Below are positions 16,983 to 25,680 of a stretch of 64,000 bases of DNA, piece by piece. The position numbers and the translations under genes are program-made. Below the pieces are notes generated by a model. That model was not told the origin of the DNA, made no database searches, and saw only the letters and a list, made by a program, of their open reading frames with translations. Position 1 is the first letter of the stretch; every line of letters starts with the position of its first letter. Source of the DNA: Cohnella thermotolerans DSM 17683 (lineage in GTDB: Bacteria; Bacillota; Bacilli; Paenibacillales; Paenibacillaceae); the NCBI RefSeq assembly GCF_000429825.1, contig NZ_KE386956.1, positions 9,899 to 73,898 on the forward strand. The letters run 5' to 3'.

Positions 16983-17004
16983 GACTTTGAGTATACTCAA
17001 AGTC
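16983..17004. promoter_or_regulatory. 22-base perfect palindrome at the edge of array C
   Basis: GACTTTGAGTA (16983-16993) is followed directly by its reverse complement TACTCAAAGTC (16994-17004). With no loop it is more like a protein-binding site than an RNA hairpin. The arm GACTTT recurs in the array cores. Confidence 0.5.
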
Positions 17005-17250
17005 GTAAATTGAACTTTACAGCGAGCAATGGAGGCGCCGCGTAGGCTATAAAGACGATTTTCGACTTTACAGCGAGCAATGGGGTCTCCGCGCGGGCTG
17101 TAAAGACGATTTTCGACTTTACAGGGGGCAATGGAGGCGCCGCATAGGCTGTAAAGACGATTTTCGACTTTACAGCGAGCAATGGGGCCTCCGCGCGGGC
17201 TGTAAAGACGATTTTCGACTTTACAGGGGGCAATCGGGACGCCGCGGGTG
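16996..17250. repeat. 51-base palindromic repeat array C (5 units, 102-base higher order)
   Basis: 27-base cores start at 17047, 17098, 17149 and 17200, exactly 51 apart, preceded by a degenerate core ending at 17022. Each core reads CTRTAAAGACGATTTTCG then ACTTTACAG. The linkers alternate: units 1 and 3 have GGAGGCGCCGC(G/A)TAGG, units 2 and 4 have GGGG(T/C)CTCCGCGCGGG, so a 102-base block has been duplicated. Arms are paired except one mismatch. Confidence 0.9.
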
Positions 17251-17332
17251 GTGCAATTTCGATATTAGAGCGGGCACTCGGCGCGGTTCGGCGGTCGGAC
17301 GGCCGTTGCGCCGCCGGACGAGGGCAATAACG

Positions 17333-17377
17333 AGGGGCTGTCACGCAGGTCTGTTCAATTCCTGCGGGACAGCCCCT
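17333..17377 (-). terminator. Terminator hairpin of the hydroxyacid dehydrogenase gene
   Basis: GGGGCTGTC (17334-17342) pairs with GACAGCCCC (17368-17376), and GCAGG with CCTGC inside. It lies just after the stop codon of the minus-strand gene. The T-rich tail (CTCGTTATT) is weak. Confidence 0.65.
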
Positions 17378-17385
17378 TGCGCCTG

Positions 17386-18339
17386 TCAATAGCCTCGGCG
17401 ATAGTCCACGAGGTTCGCTTCCGGCGCTCCGTTCTCGATATAAGCGCGCAAGTTGCGGATGAACAGCCCGGCCAACCGCTCCTTGTAGCGGTCCGTCAGA
17501 CCGCCGATATGAGGCATGACGATGACGTTGTCCATCCCCCATAGCGGATGATCCGCCGGCAGCGGCTCCGGGTCGAACACGTCGAGTCCCGCCCCCGCAA
17601 TCCGGCCGCTGCGCAGCGCTTCGACCAGCGCGTCGGTGTCGACCGAACGGCCGCGCCCGATATTGACGAACAGCGCGCCCGGCTTCATGCGCGCGAACCG
17701 CTCCGCGTCGAACAGCCGGTACGTCTCGTCCGTCGCCGGCAGGATGTTCACGACCACGTCGCTCTCCGCCAAGACGTCGTCCAGGCCTTCGAACGAGGCC
17801 ATCCCGTCGAAGTGCTCCGTCTCCCGTCCCGAGCGGCGGACTCCCAGCGTCCGCATGCCGAAAGCTTGCGCCAAGCGGGCGACTTCCGTGCCGATCTGGC
17901 CCGCGCCGACGACGCCCATCGTCTTCCCCCGAAGCTCGCCGTACGCTTCGGCCTTTTCCCAGCGCCGCTCGGCCTGGTTGCGCACGGCATGGTGCAGGTT
18001 GCGCGTAAACGCGAGCAGCATCGCGAACGCGGTCTCCGCCATCGGCGCCGGATGCACGCCGCTGGCCGTCGTGACGACGACGCCGAGCCGCGCAAGCTCG
18101 GCAAGCGGCAAGTTGTCGACGCCGGCGGAACCGGTCTGCACCCACTTCAAGCGGGGCATCCCTTCCGCGAGCGCCTCCTGCGCGACGGAATGCCATCCGC
18201 AGACGACCTCCGCATCCCGAAGCAACGCCGGATCGATCCCCTCCGGCTTCGCGAACACCGCGTTCCAACCGGGCGCGGCCTCGCGAATTTCGTTCTCCTG
18301 TTCGGAAGAAAATCCGAACAAACTGACCAATGTGCACAT
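17386..18339 (-). CDS. D-2-hydroxyacid dehydrogenase (NAD-dependent)
   Basis: 317 residues. It has the split substrate-binding and Rossmann domains of the formate/glycerate dehydrogenase family: WVQTGSAGVDNLPL at about 80-93, the dinucleotide loop GVVGAGQIGTEVA at about 141-153, the catalytic Arg in NIGRGRSVD, Glu in LDVFDPEPLP and His in VMPHIGG. It reduces a 2-keto acid to the D-hydroxy acid or the reverse; the physiological substrate is not evident. The start was set at 18339 because GAGGAGG lies 8 bases upstream; the frame opens 19 codons earlier without a ribosome site. It is divergent from the response-regulator gene and ends in its own hairpin. Confidence 0.88.
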   Translation of the reverse strand: MCTLVSLFGFSSEQENEIREAAPGWNAVFAKPEGIDPALLRDAEVVCGWHSVAQEALAEGMPRLKWVQTGSAGVDNLPLAELARLGVVVTTASGVHPAPMAETAFAMLLAFTRNLHHAVRNQAERRWEKAEAYGELRGKTMGVVGAGQIGTEVARLAQAFGMRTLGVRRSGRETEHFDGMASFEGLDDVLAESDVVVNILPATDETYRLFDAERFARMKPGALFVNIGRGRSVDTDALVEALRSGRIAGAGLDVFDPEPLPADHPLWGMDNVIVMPHIGGLTDRYKERLAGLFIRNLRAYIENGAPEANLVDYRRGY

Positions 18340-18396
18340 GACGTTCGCCTCCTCGATTCTATTTTCCATTGTATCTTCCGGAAGGGCAATTCCCAA

Positions 18397-18419
18397 ATGT
18401 GCCGCGTCGATGTGCCGCG
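18397..18419. promoter_or_regulatory. Tandem direct repeat in the divergent promoter region
   Basis: ATGTGCCGCG occurs twice, at 18397-18406 and 18410-18419, 13 bases apart, between the dehydrogenase and the AraC-type response-regulator gene. Direct repeats are the usual target form of AraC-family proteins, though a 13-base period is short for them. Confidence 0.3.
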
Positions 18420-18507
18420 GTGCGACTTTTGCACTACTTGTTCGTCAAATAGAGAAGGTTTTTGACAATGTCGAGTAGAATTGTAGGGCAGGGAGCGTGA
18501 GCGAGCG

Positions 18508-20127
18508 ATGTACAAATTGATTTTGGCCGACGACGAAGCCGACGTCCGGGAAGGCGTGCTGCACGAGATCGACTGGGAGGACGCGGGCTTCGAAGTGGTC
18601 GACCGCGCGGAGAACGGGCCGGAAGCGCTGGAGATGGCCGAGCGCTGGCGGCCGGACGTGCTGGTGACGGACATTCGGATGCCGTTCATGGACGGCCTGG
18701 AGCTGTCGGAGCGCGTGCGGCGGTCGCTTCCGGGAACGAAGATCATTATTTTGACGGGATACGACGAATTCGAATACGCCCGCAAGGCGATTACGCTCGG
18801 CATCGAGGAGTTCGTCCTGAAGCCGTTCTCGGCGCAGGAGCTGCTGCAGGCGCTGCGCAAAGTGAAGGCGGAGCTGGACGCGGAAGCGCTGCAGCGGGAA
18901 AACATGGACAGCCTGAAGGAGCATTACCGCCGAAGCTTGCCGCTGCTGCGGGAGCTGTTCCTCGGCTCGCTTATGACCCGGGCGCTGACGGAGCGGGAGA
19001 TCGACGAGAAGCTTGCGGGATACGGCTTGCCGCTGCGTGAACGCCGCCATCTGGCGGCCGTCGTCCGGCTGGATTTGCCGGCGGATGCCGAGGACGCGGA
19101 GCTGCTGAGCTTCGCGGTCCGCAACATCGCGGAAGAGATCGCCGGGCGCAGGGAATGCGGCCTCGTGTTCCAGCATGCCGGCTACGTCGTCCTGCTCGCC
19201 TCCGGCAGCGAACGGGAATCGCGCGAGGCGTTGTATGCAAGCGCGCTGGAGGCGCTCGAGGAAGTGCGGCGAAGCGTGGAGAACTACTTGAAGCTGACGG
19301 TTACGATCGGCGTCGGCACGGTTGCGGACCGGCTGCAGGAGGTCCGGTATTCGTACGAGGAGGCGGTCGCCGCCCTCGATTACCGGATGCTGCTCGGCAG
19401 CAACCGGATCATCCCGATCGGGGACGTGGAAGCCCGCAAGCCCGCGCCGTTTCGTTACGACGAGCTGCAGGAGCAGGAGCTGATCCGCTGCCTCAAGGTC
19501 GGCACGCCCGAGGAATTGGCGGAGACGGTGGAGAAGCAGTTCGCTGCGGTCATGGAGGCGGGGCCGGAGGCGTCGCTGCAGAACGTGCAGCTGTTCCTGC
19601 TGCAAATCGTGTCCACCCTGACGAAGGCCGCCCGCGACACCGGCATGGACATGCACGAGCTGTTCGGCGGCAACGCGAATTTGCTGGGCGAGCTGGCCCG
19701 GCTGCAGCATTTGGACGAGGCGAAGATGTGGGTCGTCTCTGTCTGCGGCAAAATGATGGGGCGGATCGCGTCGGACCGTCAAACCTCCTACAGCAGCCTG
19801 GTCGAGCGGGCGAAGGCGTACACGCGGGCGAATTTCGCCGACAGCGAGCTGTCCATCAACCAGGTATGCGCCCATCTGCATATTAGCGCCGGCTATTTCA
19901 GCAGCATTTTCAAAAGAGAGACGAAAACGACCTACGTTAATTACCTGCTGCAGCTTCGGATGGAGGAAGCCAAGGAGCTGCTCGCCACCACCGATCTGAA
20001 AGCGTTCGAGATCGCGGAGAGAGTCGGCTACGCCGATCCCAATTATTTCAGCTTCAGCTTCAAAAAATATGTCGGCGTGTCGCCGAAGGATTACCGCAGC
20101 GGCCGTATGCGGGGTGAAGCGCTGTGA
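18508..20127 (+). CDS. YesN-type response regulator (REC + AraC HTH)
   Basis: 539 residues. Residues 1-125 form a receiver domain with acidic pocket DDE (9-11), phosphoacceptor Asp55 in LVTDIRMP, Thr in IILTGYDEFEYA and Lys in VLKPF. Residues about 145-410 are the linker region usual for this type. Residues about 430-535 are two AraC helix-turn-helix motifs (SINQVCAHLHISAGYFSSIFKRE and AFEIAERVGYADPNYFSFSFKK, in pieces). It is coupled to the kinase that follows by an overlapping GTGA. Such regulators usually switch on a nearby sugar importer, here probably mglBAC. Confidence 0.92.
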   Translation: MYKLILADDEADVREGVLHEIDWEDAGFEVVDRAENGPEALEMAERWRPDVLVTDIRMPFMDGLELSERVRRSLPGTKIIILTGYDEFEYARKAITLGIEEFVLKPFSAQELLQALRKVKAELDAEALQRENMDSLKEHYRRSLPLLRELFLGSLMTRALTEREIDEKLAGYGLPLRERRHLAAVVRLDLPADAEDAELLSFAVRNIAEEIAGRRECGLVFQHAGYVVLLASGSERESREALYASALEALEEVRRSVENYLKLTVTIGVGTVADRLQEVRYSYEEAVAALDYRMLLGSNRIIPIGDVEARKPAPFRYDELQEQELIRCLKVGTPEELAETVEKQFAAVMEAGPEASLQNVQLFLLQIVSTLTKAARDTGMDMHELFGGNANLLGELARLQHLDEAKMWVVSVCGKMMGRIASDRQTSYSSLVERAKAYTRANFADSELSINQVCAHLHISAGYFSSIFKRETKTTYVNYLLQLRMEEAKELLATTDLKAFEIAERVGYADPNYFSFSFKKYVGVSPKDYRSGRMRGEAL

Positions 20128-21887
20128 TCGGCATCCGCTTCCGGCATTACCGCTTCAAGAGCATCCAGTTTCTGATCGCCGTCTCCTTCACCGCGATCAC
20201 GGTCGGCGTCGTTTTTTTCGTCAGTTACGTCCTGTACGACAAATTCACCCGCACGGCCGAGAACAACGCGGTCCGGAGCAACGAGCAGATCATCTATCAG
20301 GTGACGAAAAATCTCGAATATTACATTCGCAGCATGACGATTTTTTTCGGAGAGGTCGAAGCTTCGGTCCGCGAGGACGGGGATTTCGCCGGGGATCGGC
20401 TGCATGAGCAGTTGAACACGATTTTCCATACCCGGGAAGATCTCGTGACGATCGCGCTGTTCGATCAGTCCGGTCAGAAGTTGACAGCGCTTCCTTCCGT
20501 GCCGATGCGCTCGAACACCCACTTGACGACGCAGAGCTGGTTCCGGTCCGCCGTGGAAAATCCGAACCATCTGAGCTTCTCCGTCCCGCATGTGCAGAAC
20601 TTGTTCAAGGGGCAGTACAAATGGGTCGTGTCGATGAGCAAGGGCATCAAGCTGAAGTCGGGCGGCCGGACGCGGGACGCCGTGCTGCTCGTCGACGTCA
20701 ACTTCAAGATGATCGACGATCTGACGAGCAGCGTCAAGCTGGGGCAGAAGGGCTACGCCTACATTATCGACGAATCCGCGGGCAACATCATTTACCATCC
20801 GCAGCAGCAGCTCATCTACGCGGGAATCAAATACGAGAACGTCGAGCAGGCGCTCAAATATACGTACGGCAGCTATTTGGACGAATCGACGGGGGTTCAG
20901 CGGCTCATCACGATCCAGACGGTGTCGAACGTCGGCTGGAAAATCGTCGGCGTCTCCTACATGGACGAGATCGGGACGACGAAGCGGGAGATCGGCGGCT
21001 TCCTCGTCTGGCTGCTCGCGTTCGTGCTGCTGTTCGTCCTCGGGATCACGCTGTTCATGTCGGCGAAAATTTCCCAGCCGATCAAGCGATTGGAGAAGTC
21101 GATGCAGCTCGTCGAACGGGGGAACCTCCACATCGAAATTCCGATTCGCCGCGACGACGAGGTCGGCCGGCTGTCCCGGCGGTTCAACCTGATGGTGGGC
21201 CGCATCCGGGAGCTGATGGACCAGATCATCGCCCAGCAGGAGTCGAAGCGCAAATCCGAGCTGGAGGTGCTGCAGTCGCAAATCCATCCGCACTTCCTCT
21301 ACAACACGCTCAATTCCGTCGTCCGTCTCGCCGGCACCGGGAAGAACGACGAGGTGATTACGATGATTACGTCGCTGTCGAAATTTTTCCGCATCAGCTT
21401 GTCGAAGGGGAAGACCGTGATTCCGCTGGCCGACGAATTGGAGCATATCCGCAACTACCTGATCATCCAGAAAATCCGCTACAAGAACAAGTTCGAGTTC
21501 GAACTGGCCGCGGGAGAGGGCACGGAATCGCTGCAAACGCTGAAGCTCGTTCTGCAGCCGATCGTCGAGAACGCCATTTACCACGGCATTGAGCCGTCGG
21601 TCGACGAAGGGCGCATCGCCATTCGCGCGGACGTCGTTCAAGGTAAGCTGCGGCTTCAGGTCGCGGACAACGGCGTCGGCATGAGCGCGGAAAAAGCGGC
21701 GAAGCTGCTGTCGGACGGAACCGGAGAAGGCGATGGAACCGGCATCGGCCTGCGCAACGTGCACGAGCGCATTCGGCTGACTTACGGAGACGGCTACGGT
21801 CTGCAAATCGAGAGCGAGAGAGAGGAAGGGACGATTGTGAGCGTCTGGCTGCCCATTCTGAAGGAGGAACGGTCCGATGAAGCTTAA
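20124..21887 (+). CDS. YesM-type sensor histidine kinase
   Basis: 587 residues. One membrane segment near 14-38, an extracellular sensor region of about 250 residues (dCache-like, with GYAYIIDESAGNIIYHPQ), a second membrane segment near 290-316, a HAMP domain (SQPIKRLEKSMQLVERGNL), the His_kinase motif HPHFLYNTLNSVVRLA with the phosphorylated His near 390, and a HATPase domain (VENAIYHGIEP, VADNGVGM, GTGIGLRNVHERIRL). It starts at GTG, overlapping the regulator stop codon by 4 bases, and its own end overlaps the next gene by 11 bases, so the three are made from one transcript. Confidence 0.92.
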   Translation: MIGIRFRHYRFKSIQFLIAVSFTAITVGVVFFVSYVLYDKFTRTAENNAVRSNEQIIYQVTKNLEYYIRSMTIFFGEVEASVREDGDFAGDRLHEQLNTIFHTREDLVTIALFDQSGQKLTALPSVPMRSNTHLTTQSWFRSAVENPNHLSFSVPHVQNLFKGQYKWVVSMSKGIKLKSGGRTRDAVLLVDVNFKMIDDLTSSVKLGQKGYAYIIDESAGNIIYHPQQQLIYAGIKYENVEQALKYTYGSYLDESTGVQRLITIQTVSNVGWKIVGVSYMDEIGTTKREIGGFLVWLLAFVLLFVLGITLFMSAKISQPIKRLEKSMQLVERGNLHIEIPIRRDDEVGRLSRRFNLMVGRIRELMDQIIAQQESKRKSELEVLQSQIHPHFLYNTLNSVVRLAGTGKNDEVITMITSLSKFFRISLSKGKTVIPLADELEHIRNYLIIQKIRYKNKFEFELAAGEGTESLQTLKLVLQPIVENAIYHGIEPSVDEGRIAIRADVVQGKLRLQVADNGVGMSAEKAAKLLSDGTGEGDGTGIGLRNVHERIRLTYGDGYGLQIESEREEGTIVSVWLPILKEERSDEA

Positions 21888-22860
21888 GTCTGCAAGCCGG
21901 TGCGCCGCGGCCGCAGTCCTCGCGCTGCCGCTGCTGCTCGCCGCGTGCTCCCGCCAGGTCGAGATCCGGCCGGACGCCGAGACGCAGAAGCCCGTCGTGC
22001 TGCTCGTCAAAGACAAGAACGGCGATTATTGGAACACGGTGAAAATGGGGGCGGAGGCGGCGGCCAAAGATTTCGGGGCGAAGCTGACGTTCGACGGACC
22101 GGGCGACGAGAGCGACGTCGCCGGGCAGCAAGCGCTGATCCGCCAATATTTGGCGTACGGCATGGACGCGCTCATCCTGGCGCCCGACGATTATGCGGTG
22201 CTGGCCGAGGACGTCGACAACGTCGTCCGCAAGGGGGTGCCGGTCGTGGCCGTCGAATCCGAGGTGGCGTCGGAGCGGGTGAGCAGCTTCATCGGCATCG
22301 ACAATTACGAAGCGGGCCGGAAAGCGGCGGCGAAGCTGAAGGAGCTGTCCGGAGCCAAAGGGCGATTCGTCATTCTAAGCTCCGCCCCCGGATCGCGCAA
22401 CGCCCAGCAGAGGGAGAAGGGAATCGTCGACGAGCTGTCCGGCTCGCCGCGGATGCAGGTGGCCGATACGCTGTATTGCGGATCGGACGTCTCTCTGTGC
22501 GGCGTGCGGACCCGCGAGGCGCTCTCGGGCGGCGGCCGGCCCGACGGCATTCTGGCGCTGAACGCCGCCGCCGCGGTCGGAGCTGCGAGGGAGATCGAGC
22601 GGATGGGGCTGTACGGAACGGTGAAGCTCGTCGCTTTCGAGAATTCGCCCGAAGAGCTGGAGTGGCTGCAGGAGGGCGTCATTCAGGCGACGCTGATCCA
22701 GAATCCGTTCACGATCGGCTACCTGAGCGTGAAAACGGCTCTAGAGGCGGCCGGCCGGCAGAAGGTGGAGAAGCGGATCGTCACCGAGACGAGAGTCATC
22801 GATTCGGAGAGCATGTTCTGGTCGGACAATCAGAAGATGCTGTTCCCGTTCGTACAGTGA
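21877..22860 (+). CDS. Sugar-binding lipoprotein of the sensor operon (RbsB/LacI-like)
   Basis: 327 residues. Lipobox LLAAC (Cys24) anchors it outside the membrane. The rest is a periplasmic-binding-protein fold of the ribose/galactose type (PVVLLVKDKNGDYWNTVKMGAE, GMDALILAPDD, FIGIDNYEAGRKAA, PDGILALNAAAAVGA). It overlaps the kinase gene by 11 bases, so its product is made in step with the kinase. That suggests it presents the ligand to the YesM sensor rather than serving an importer, as with other three-component sugar sensors. The mglBAC operon that follows has its own binding protein. Confidence 0.85.
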   Translation: MKLKSASRCAAAAVLALPLLLAACSRQVEIRPDAETQKPVVLLVKDKNGDYWNTVKMGAEAAAKDFGAKLTFDGPGDESDVAGQQALIRQYLAYGMDALILAPDDYAVLAEDVDNVVRKGVPVVAVESEVASERVSSFIGIDNYEAGRKAAAKLKELSGAKGRFVILSSAPGSRNAQQREKGIVDELSGSPRMQVADTLYCGSDVSLCGVRTREALSGGGRPDGILALNAAAAVGAAREIERMGLYGTVKLVAFENSPEELEWLQEGVIQATLIQNPFTIGYLSVKTALEAAGRQKVEKRIVTETRVIDSESMFWSDNQKMLFPFVQ

Positions 22861-22874
22861 GGCAAGGACATGAG

Positions 22875-22890
22875 AATTTTCTAGAAAATT
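22875..22890. promoter_or_regulatory. 16-base palindrome upstream of mglB
   Basis: AATTTTCTAGAAAATT is a perfect palindrome 92 bases before the mglB ATG, in an otherwise AT-rich 121-base gap. It could be an operator. No convincing promoter hexamers were found beside it. Confidence 0.45.
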
Positions 22891-22981
22891 GATGAGGATT
22901 TTGAATTCGCTTTCAGCTTCGGAGACGCGATAATCAAGCATGTAAAGCTCAGACCACAATTTATCGGGGAGGGTCTTTGAA

Positions 22982-24037
22982 ATGAGCAAAGCAAAGAAAT
23001 GGATTCCGGTGCTCGTGGCCGGAGCCGTGGCGGTAACCGCCTTGTCCGCTTGCGGCAAGTCGAACGACAACCAGGAGAGCGGCGGCTCCGGAGGAGGCGG
23101 CGGCGGAGAGAAAACGATCGGCGTCGCAATCTACAAATTCGACGACACGTTCATGACCGGCGTGCGCAACGCGATCAGCGACGCGGCGAACGGGAAGGCG
23201 AAGGTCGACATCGTCGACAGCCAGAATTCGCAGCCGACGCAGAACGACAAGGTGGACCTGTTCATCTCCAAAAAGTACGACGCGATGGCGATCAACGCGG
23301 TCGACCGCACGGCCGCCGGCGTCATTATCGACAAGGCCAAGGCGGCGAACATTCCGGTCGTGTTCCTGAACCGCGAGCCGCTGGCCGACGACATGAAGAA
23401 GTGGGATAAGGTTTATTACGTCGGCGCCAAGGCCGAGCAGTCCGGCACGATGGAGGGCGAGCTGCTCGTCGATTACTGGAAAGCCCATCCGGAAGCCGAC
23501 AAGAACAAGGACGGCGTCATCCAGTACGTCATGCTGAAGGGCGAGCCGGGCCACCAGGACGCGGAGCTGCGCACGAAGTTCTCCATCCAGGCCATCGAGG
23601 ACGCGGGGCTGAAGGTCGAGAAAGTGGCCGAAGACACCGCGATGTGGGACCGCGCCAAAGCGCAGGACAAAATGGCGACGTTCCTGTCGGCGCACGGCGA
23701 CAAGATCGAAGCCGTCCTTGCGAACAACGACGACATGGCGCTCGGCGCGATCGAAGCGTTGAAAGCCGCCGGCTACTTCAAAGACGGTAAATACATCCCG
23801 GTCGTCGGCGTCGACGCGACGGCTCCGGCGCTGCAGGCGCTGTCCGACGGAACGCTGCTCGGCACCGTGCTGAACGACGCCAAGAACCAGGGCGCCGCCA
23901 CGTTCAAGCTGGCGCTCGCGCTGGCGAACGGCGAGACGCCTTCCAAGGACAACACGGGCTACGACATTACGGACGGCAAGTACGTCTGGATTCCTTACAA
24001 GAAAATTACGAAGGACAACATGGACGACGCCAAGTAA
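22982..24037 (+). CDS. mglB: Galactose/methyl-galactoside ABC importer, binding lipoprotein
   Basis: 351 residues. Lipobox LSAC (Cys24), then a Gly-rich linker and a periplasmic sugar-binding fold (TIGVAIYKFDDTFMTGVRNAI, YDAMAINAVDRTAAG, PVVFLNREP, VLANNDDMALGAIEAL, PVVGVDATAPAL). DKNKDGVIQY at about 173-182 matches the calcium-binding loop that is characteristic of MglB and separates it from ribose- and xylose-binding proteins. It delivers galactose or glucose-type sugars to the MglA/MglC importer. It lies directly after the sensor operon. Confidence 0.9.
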   Translation: MSKAKKWIPVLVAGAVAVTALSACGKSNDNQESGGSGGGGGGEKTIGVAIYKFDDTFMTGVRNAISDAANGKAKVDIVDSQNSQPTQNDKVDLFISKKYDAMAINAVDRTAAGVIIDKAKAANIPVVFLNREPLADDMKKWDKVYYVGAKAEQSGTMEGELLVDYWKAHPEADKNKDGVIQYVMLKGEPGHQDAELRTKFSIQAIEDAGLKVEKVAEDTAMWDRAKAQDKMATFLSAHGDKIEAVLANNDDMALGAIEALKAAGYFKDGKYIPVVGVDATAPALQALSDGTLLGTVLNDAKNQGAATFKLALALANGETPSKDNTGYDITDGKYVWIPYKKITKDNMDDAK

Positions 24038-24139
24038 GCAAGCGCGAGGCGGGGCGAAGGCCGCTGGCTTTCTTTAACCCCGCCTCGTCCTATGACGGCG
24101 TCGGGGATCAGCAATTCGTCTCAGCAAGGGGGAACCAAG

Positions 24140-25663
24140 ATGACGGAACCGACCGTCCTGCTGGAAATGGCCGGCATCTCCAAATCGTTTCCCGGCGTCA
24201 AGGCGCTGGACAACGTCACCCTGAAGGTGCGGGCCGGCACGGTCCACGCCCTGATGGGGGAGAACGGCGCCGGAAAATCCACATTGATGAAATGCCTGTT
24301 CGGCCTTTATTCGCCGGATGAAGGCGAGATTCGGCTGAACGGGGAGAAGGTGGACATCCCGAATTCGCAAGCCGCGCTGGCGCACGGCATTTCGATGATC
24401 CACCAGGAGCTTCATCCGATTCCGCGCCGCAGCGTCATGGAGAACATCTGGCTGGGGCGCTTCCCGATGCACGGCTTGAAGCTGGGGAACCGCCGCCTGC
24501 TCAGCTTCGTGGATCACAAGAAGATGTACGCCGACACGCAGCGGCTCTTCGAGGAGCTCGGCATGGACATCAAGCCGAATACGATCGTCGGCACGCTGTC
24601 CGTGTCCAAAATCCAGTCGATCGAGATCGCCAAAGCCGTGTCGTTCAACTCGAAAGTCATCGTTATGGACGAGCCGACTTCCTCCCTGACCGGCAACGAG
24701 GTCGAGCAATTGTTCCGGATTATCGGGGACTTGAAGCGGAAGGGCGTCGCGATCATTTATATTTCTCACAAAATGGAGGAAATTCTCCGCATCTCCGACG
24801 ACGTCACCATTATGCGCGACGGCAAAAAGGTCGGTACCTGGCCGGCTTCGGAGCTGACGACCGACTTGATCATCTCGCGCATGGTCGGACGGGATTTGAC
24901 CTCGCGCTACCCGGATCGGGAGAATAAGCCGGGCGACGTGGTGCTCAAGGTCGAAGGACTGTCCTCGCCGAATCCGCGATCGTTCCAGGACGTGTCGTTC
25001 GAGCTTCGGCAAGGAGAGATACTCGGCGTCGGGGGCCTCGTCGGGGCGCAGCGGACCGAGTTGGTCGAAGCGCTGTTCGGGCTTCGCGCCGTCTCGTCCG
25101 GACGCATCTCCCTCCGCGGCAAGCCCGTGCGCATCCGCCGTCCGGTGGACGCCATCGCCCATAAGATCGCCTTGCTCACGGAGGAGCGAAGGGTAACCGG
25201 CATTTTCCCCGTGCTCTCCGTTCTCGAGAACACGGTGATCGCCAGCCAGCGCCAATACGAGCGGTACGGCTGGCTGAACGACGCGAAGCGCCGGCAGGCG
25301 GCCGAGAGCAGCGTGCAGCGGCTTCGCGTGAAGACGCCGTCCGTCCGGCAGGCGATCATGAATCTCTCGGGCGGCAACCAGCAGAAGGTGCTGCTGGCAA
25401 GGTGGCTGCTGACCGACCCGGATATTCTGCTGCTCGACGAACCGACCCGGGGCATCGATGTCGGCGCCAAATACGAAATATACACGATCATCGCCGATCT
25501 GGCCAAGCAAGGCAAAAGCATCATCATGATTTCGTCCGAGATGCCGGAGCTGCTCGGCATGTCCGACCGCATCCTGGTCATGCGGGAAGGCCGCCTTACG
25601 GGAATCGTGGACGGCCGTACGGCGACGGAAGAAGAAATCATGCGGCTTGCCGCTCAGTCCTAA
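24140..25663 (+). CDS. mglA: Galactose/methyl-galactoside ABC importer, ATPase
   Basis: 507 residues with two fused ATPase domains, as in the ribose/galactose importers. The first domain has Walker A GENGAGKST (about 40-48), signature LSVSK and Walker B VIVMDEPTSSL. The second has a degenerate P-loop region (GVGGLVGAQRTEL), then signature LSGGNQQK and Walker B ILLLDEPTRGIDVGA. The start was set at 24140 after AAGGGGGAACC; an earlier in-frame ATG (24092) lacks a ribosome site. It powers sugar uptake through MglC. Confidence 0.92.
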   Translation: MTEPTVLLEMAGISKSFPGVKALDNVTLKVRAGTVHALMGENGAGKSTLMKCLFGLYSPDEGEIRLNGEKVDIPNSQAALAHGISMIHQELHPIPRRSVMENIWLGRFPMHGLKLGNRRLLSFVDHKKMYADTQRLFEELGMDIKPNTIVGTLSVSKIQSIEIAKAVSFNSKVIVMDEPTSSLTGNEVEQLFRIIGDLKRKGVAIIYISHKMEEILRISDDVTIMRDGKKVGTWPASELTTDLIISRMVGRDLTSRYPDRENKPGDVVLKVEGLSSPNPRSFQDVSFELRQGEILGVGGLVGAQRTELVEALFGLRAVSSGRISLRGKPVRIRRPVDAIAHKIALLTEERRVTGIFPVLSVLENTVIASQRQYERYGWLNDAKRRQAAESSVQRLRVKTPSVRQAIMNLSGGNQQKVLLARWLLTDPDILLLDEPTRGIDVGAKYEIYTIIADLAKQGKSIIMISSEMPELLGMSDRILVMREGRLTGIVDGRTATEEEIMRLAAQS

Positions 25664-25680
25664 TAAGGGGGAGCTACAAC

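Larger units (their letters stand above)
16787..17385. other. Intergenic region with palindromic array C
   Basis: No gene is supported. The first ~200 bases contain a CCTTCGGAGG hairpin (about 16951-16960) in a sequence that might be structured RNA but matches no riboswitch I can name. After that come a 22-base perfect palindrome, the 51-base array and the terminator of the dehydrogenase gene. Confidence 0.6.

Noticed and set aside
16996-17250. CRISPR array
   Set aside because: Repeats and linkers are both conserved; there are no unique spacers and no cas genes in the window. The same holds for the arrays at 6, 6675 and 37865 and the 28-base repeats at 36433.
18462-18482. TTGACA promoter before the YesN gene
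   Set aside because: No acceptable -10 element at 16-18 bases; TAGAAT is only 8 bases away.
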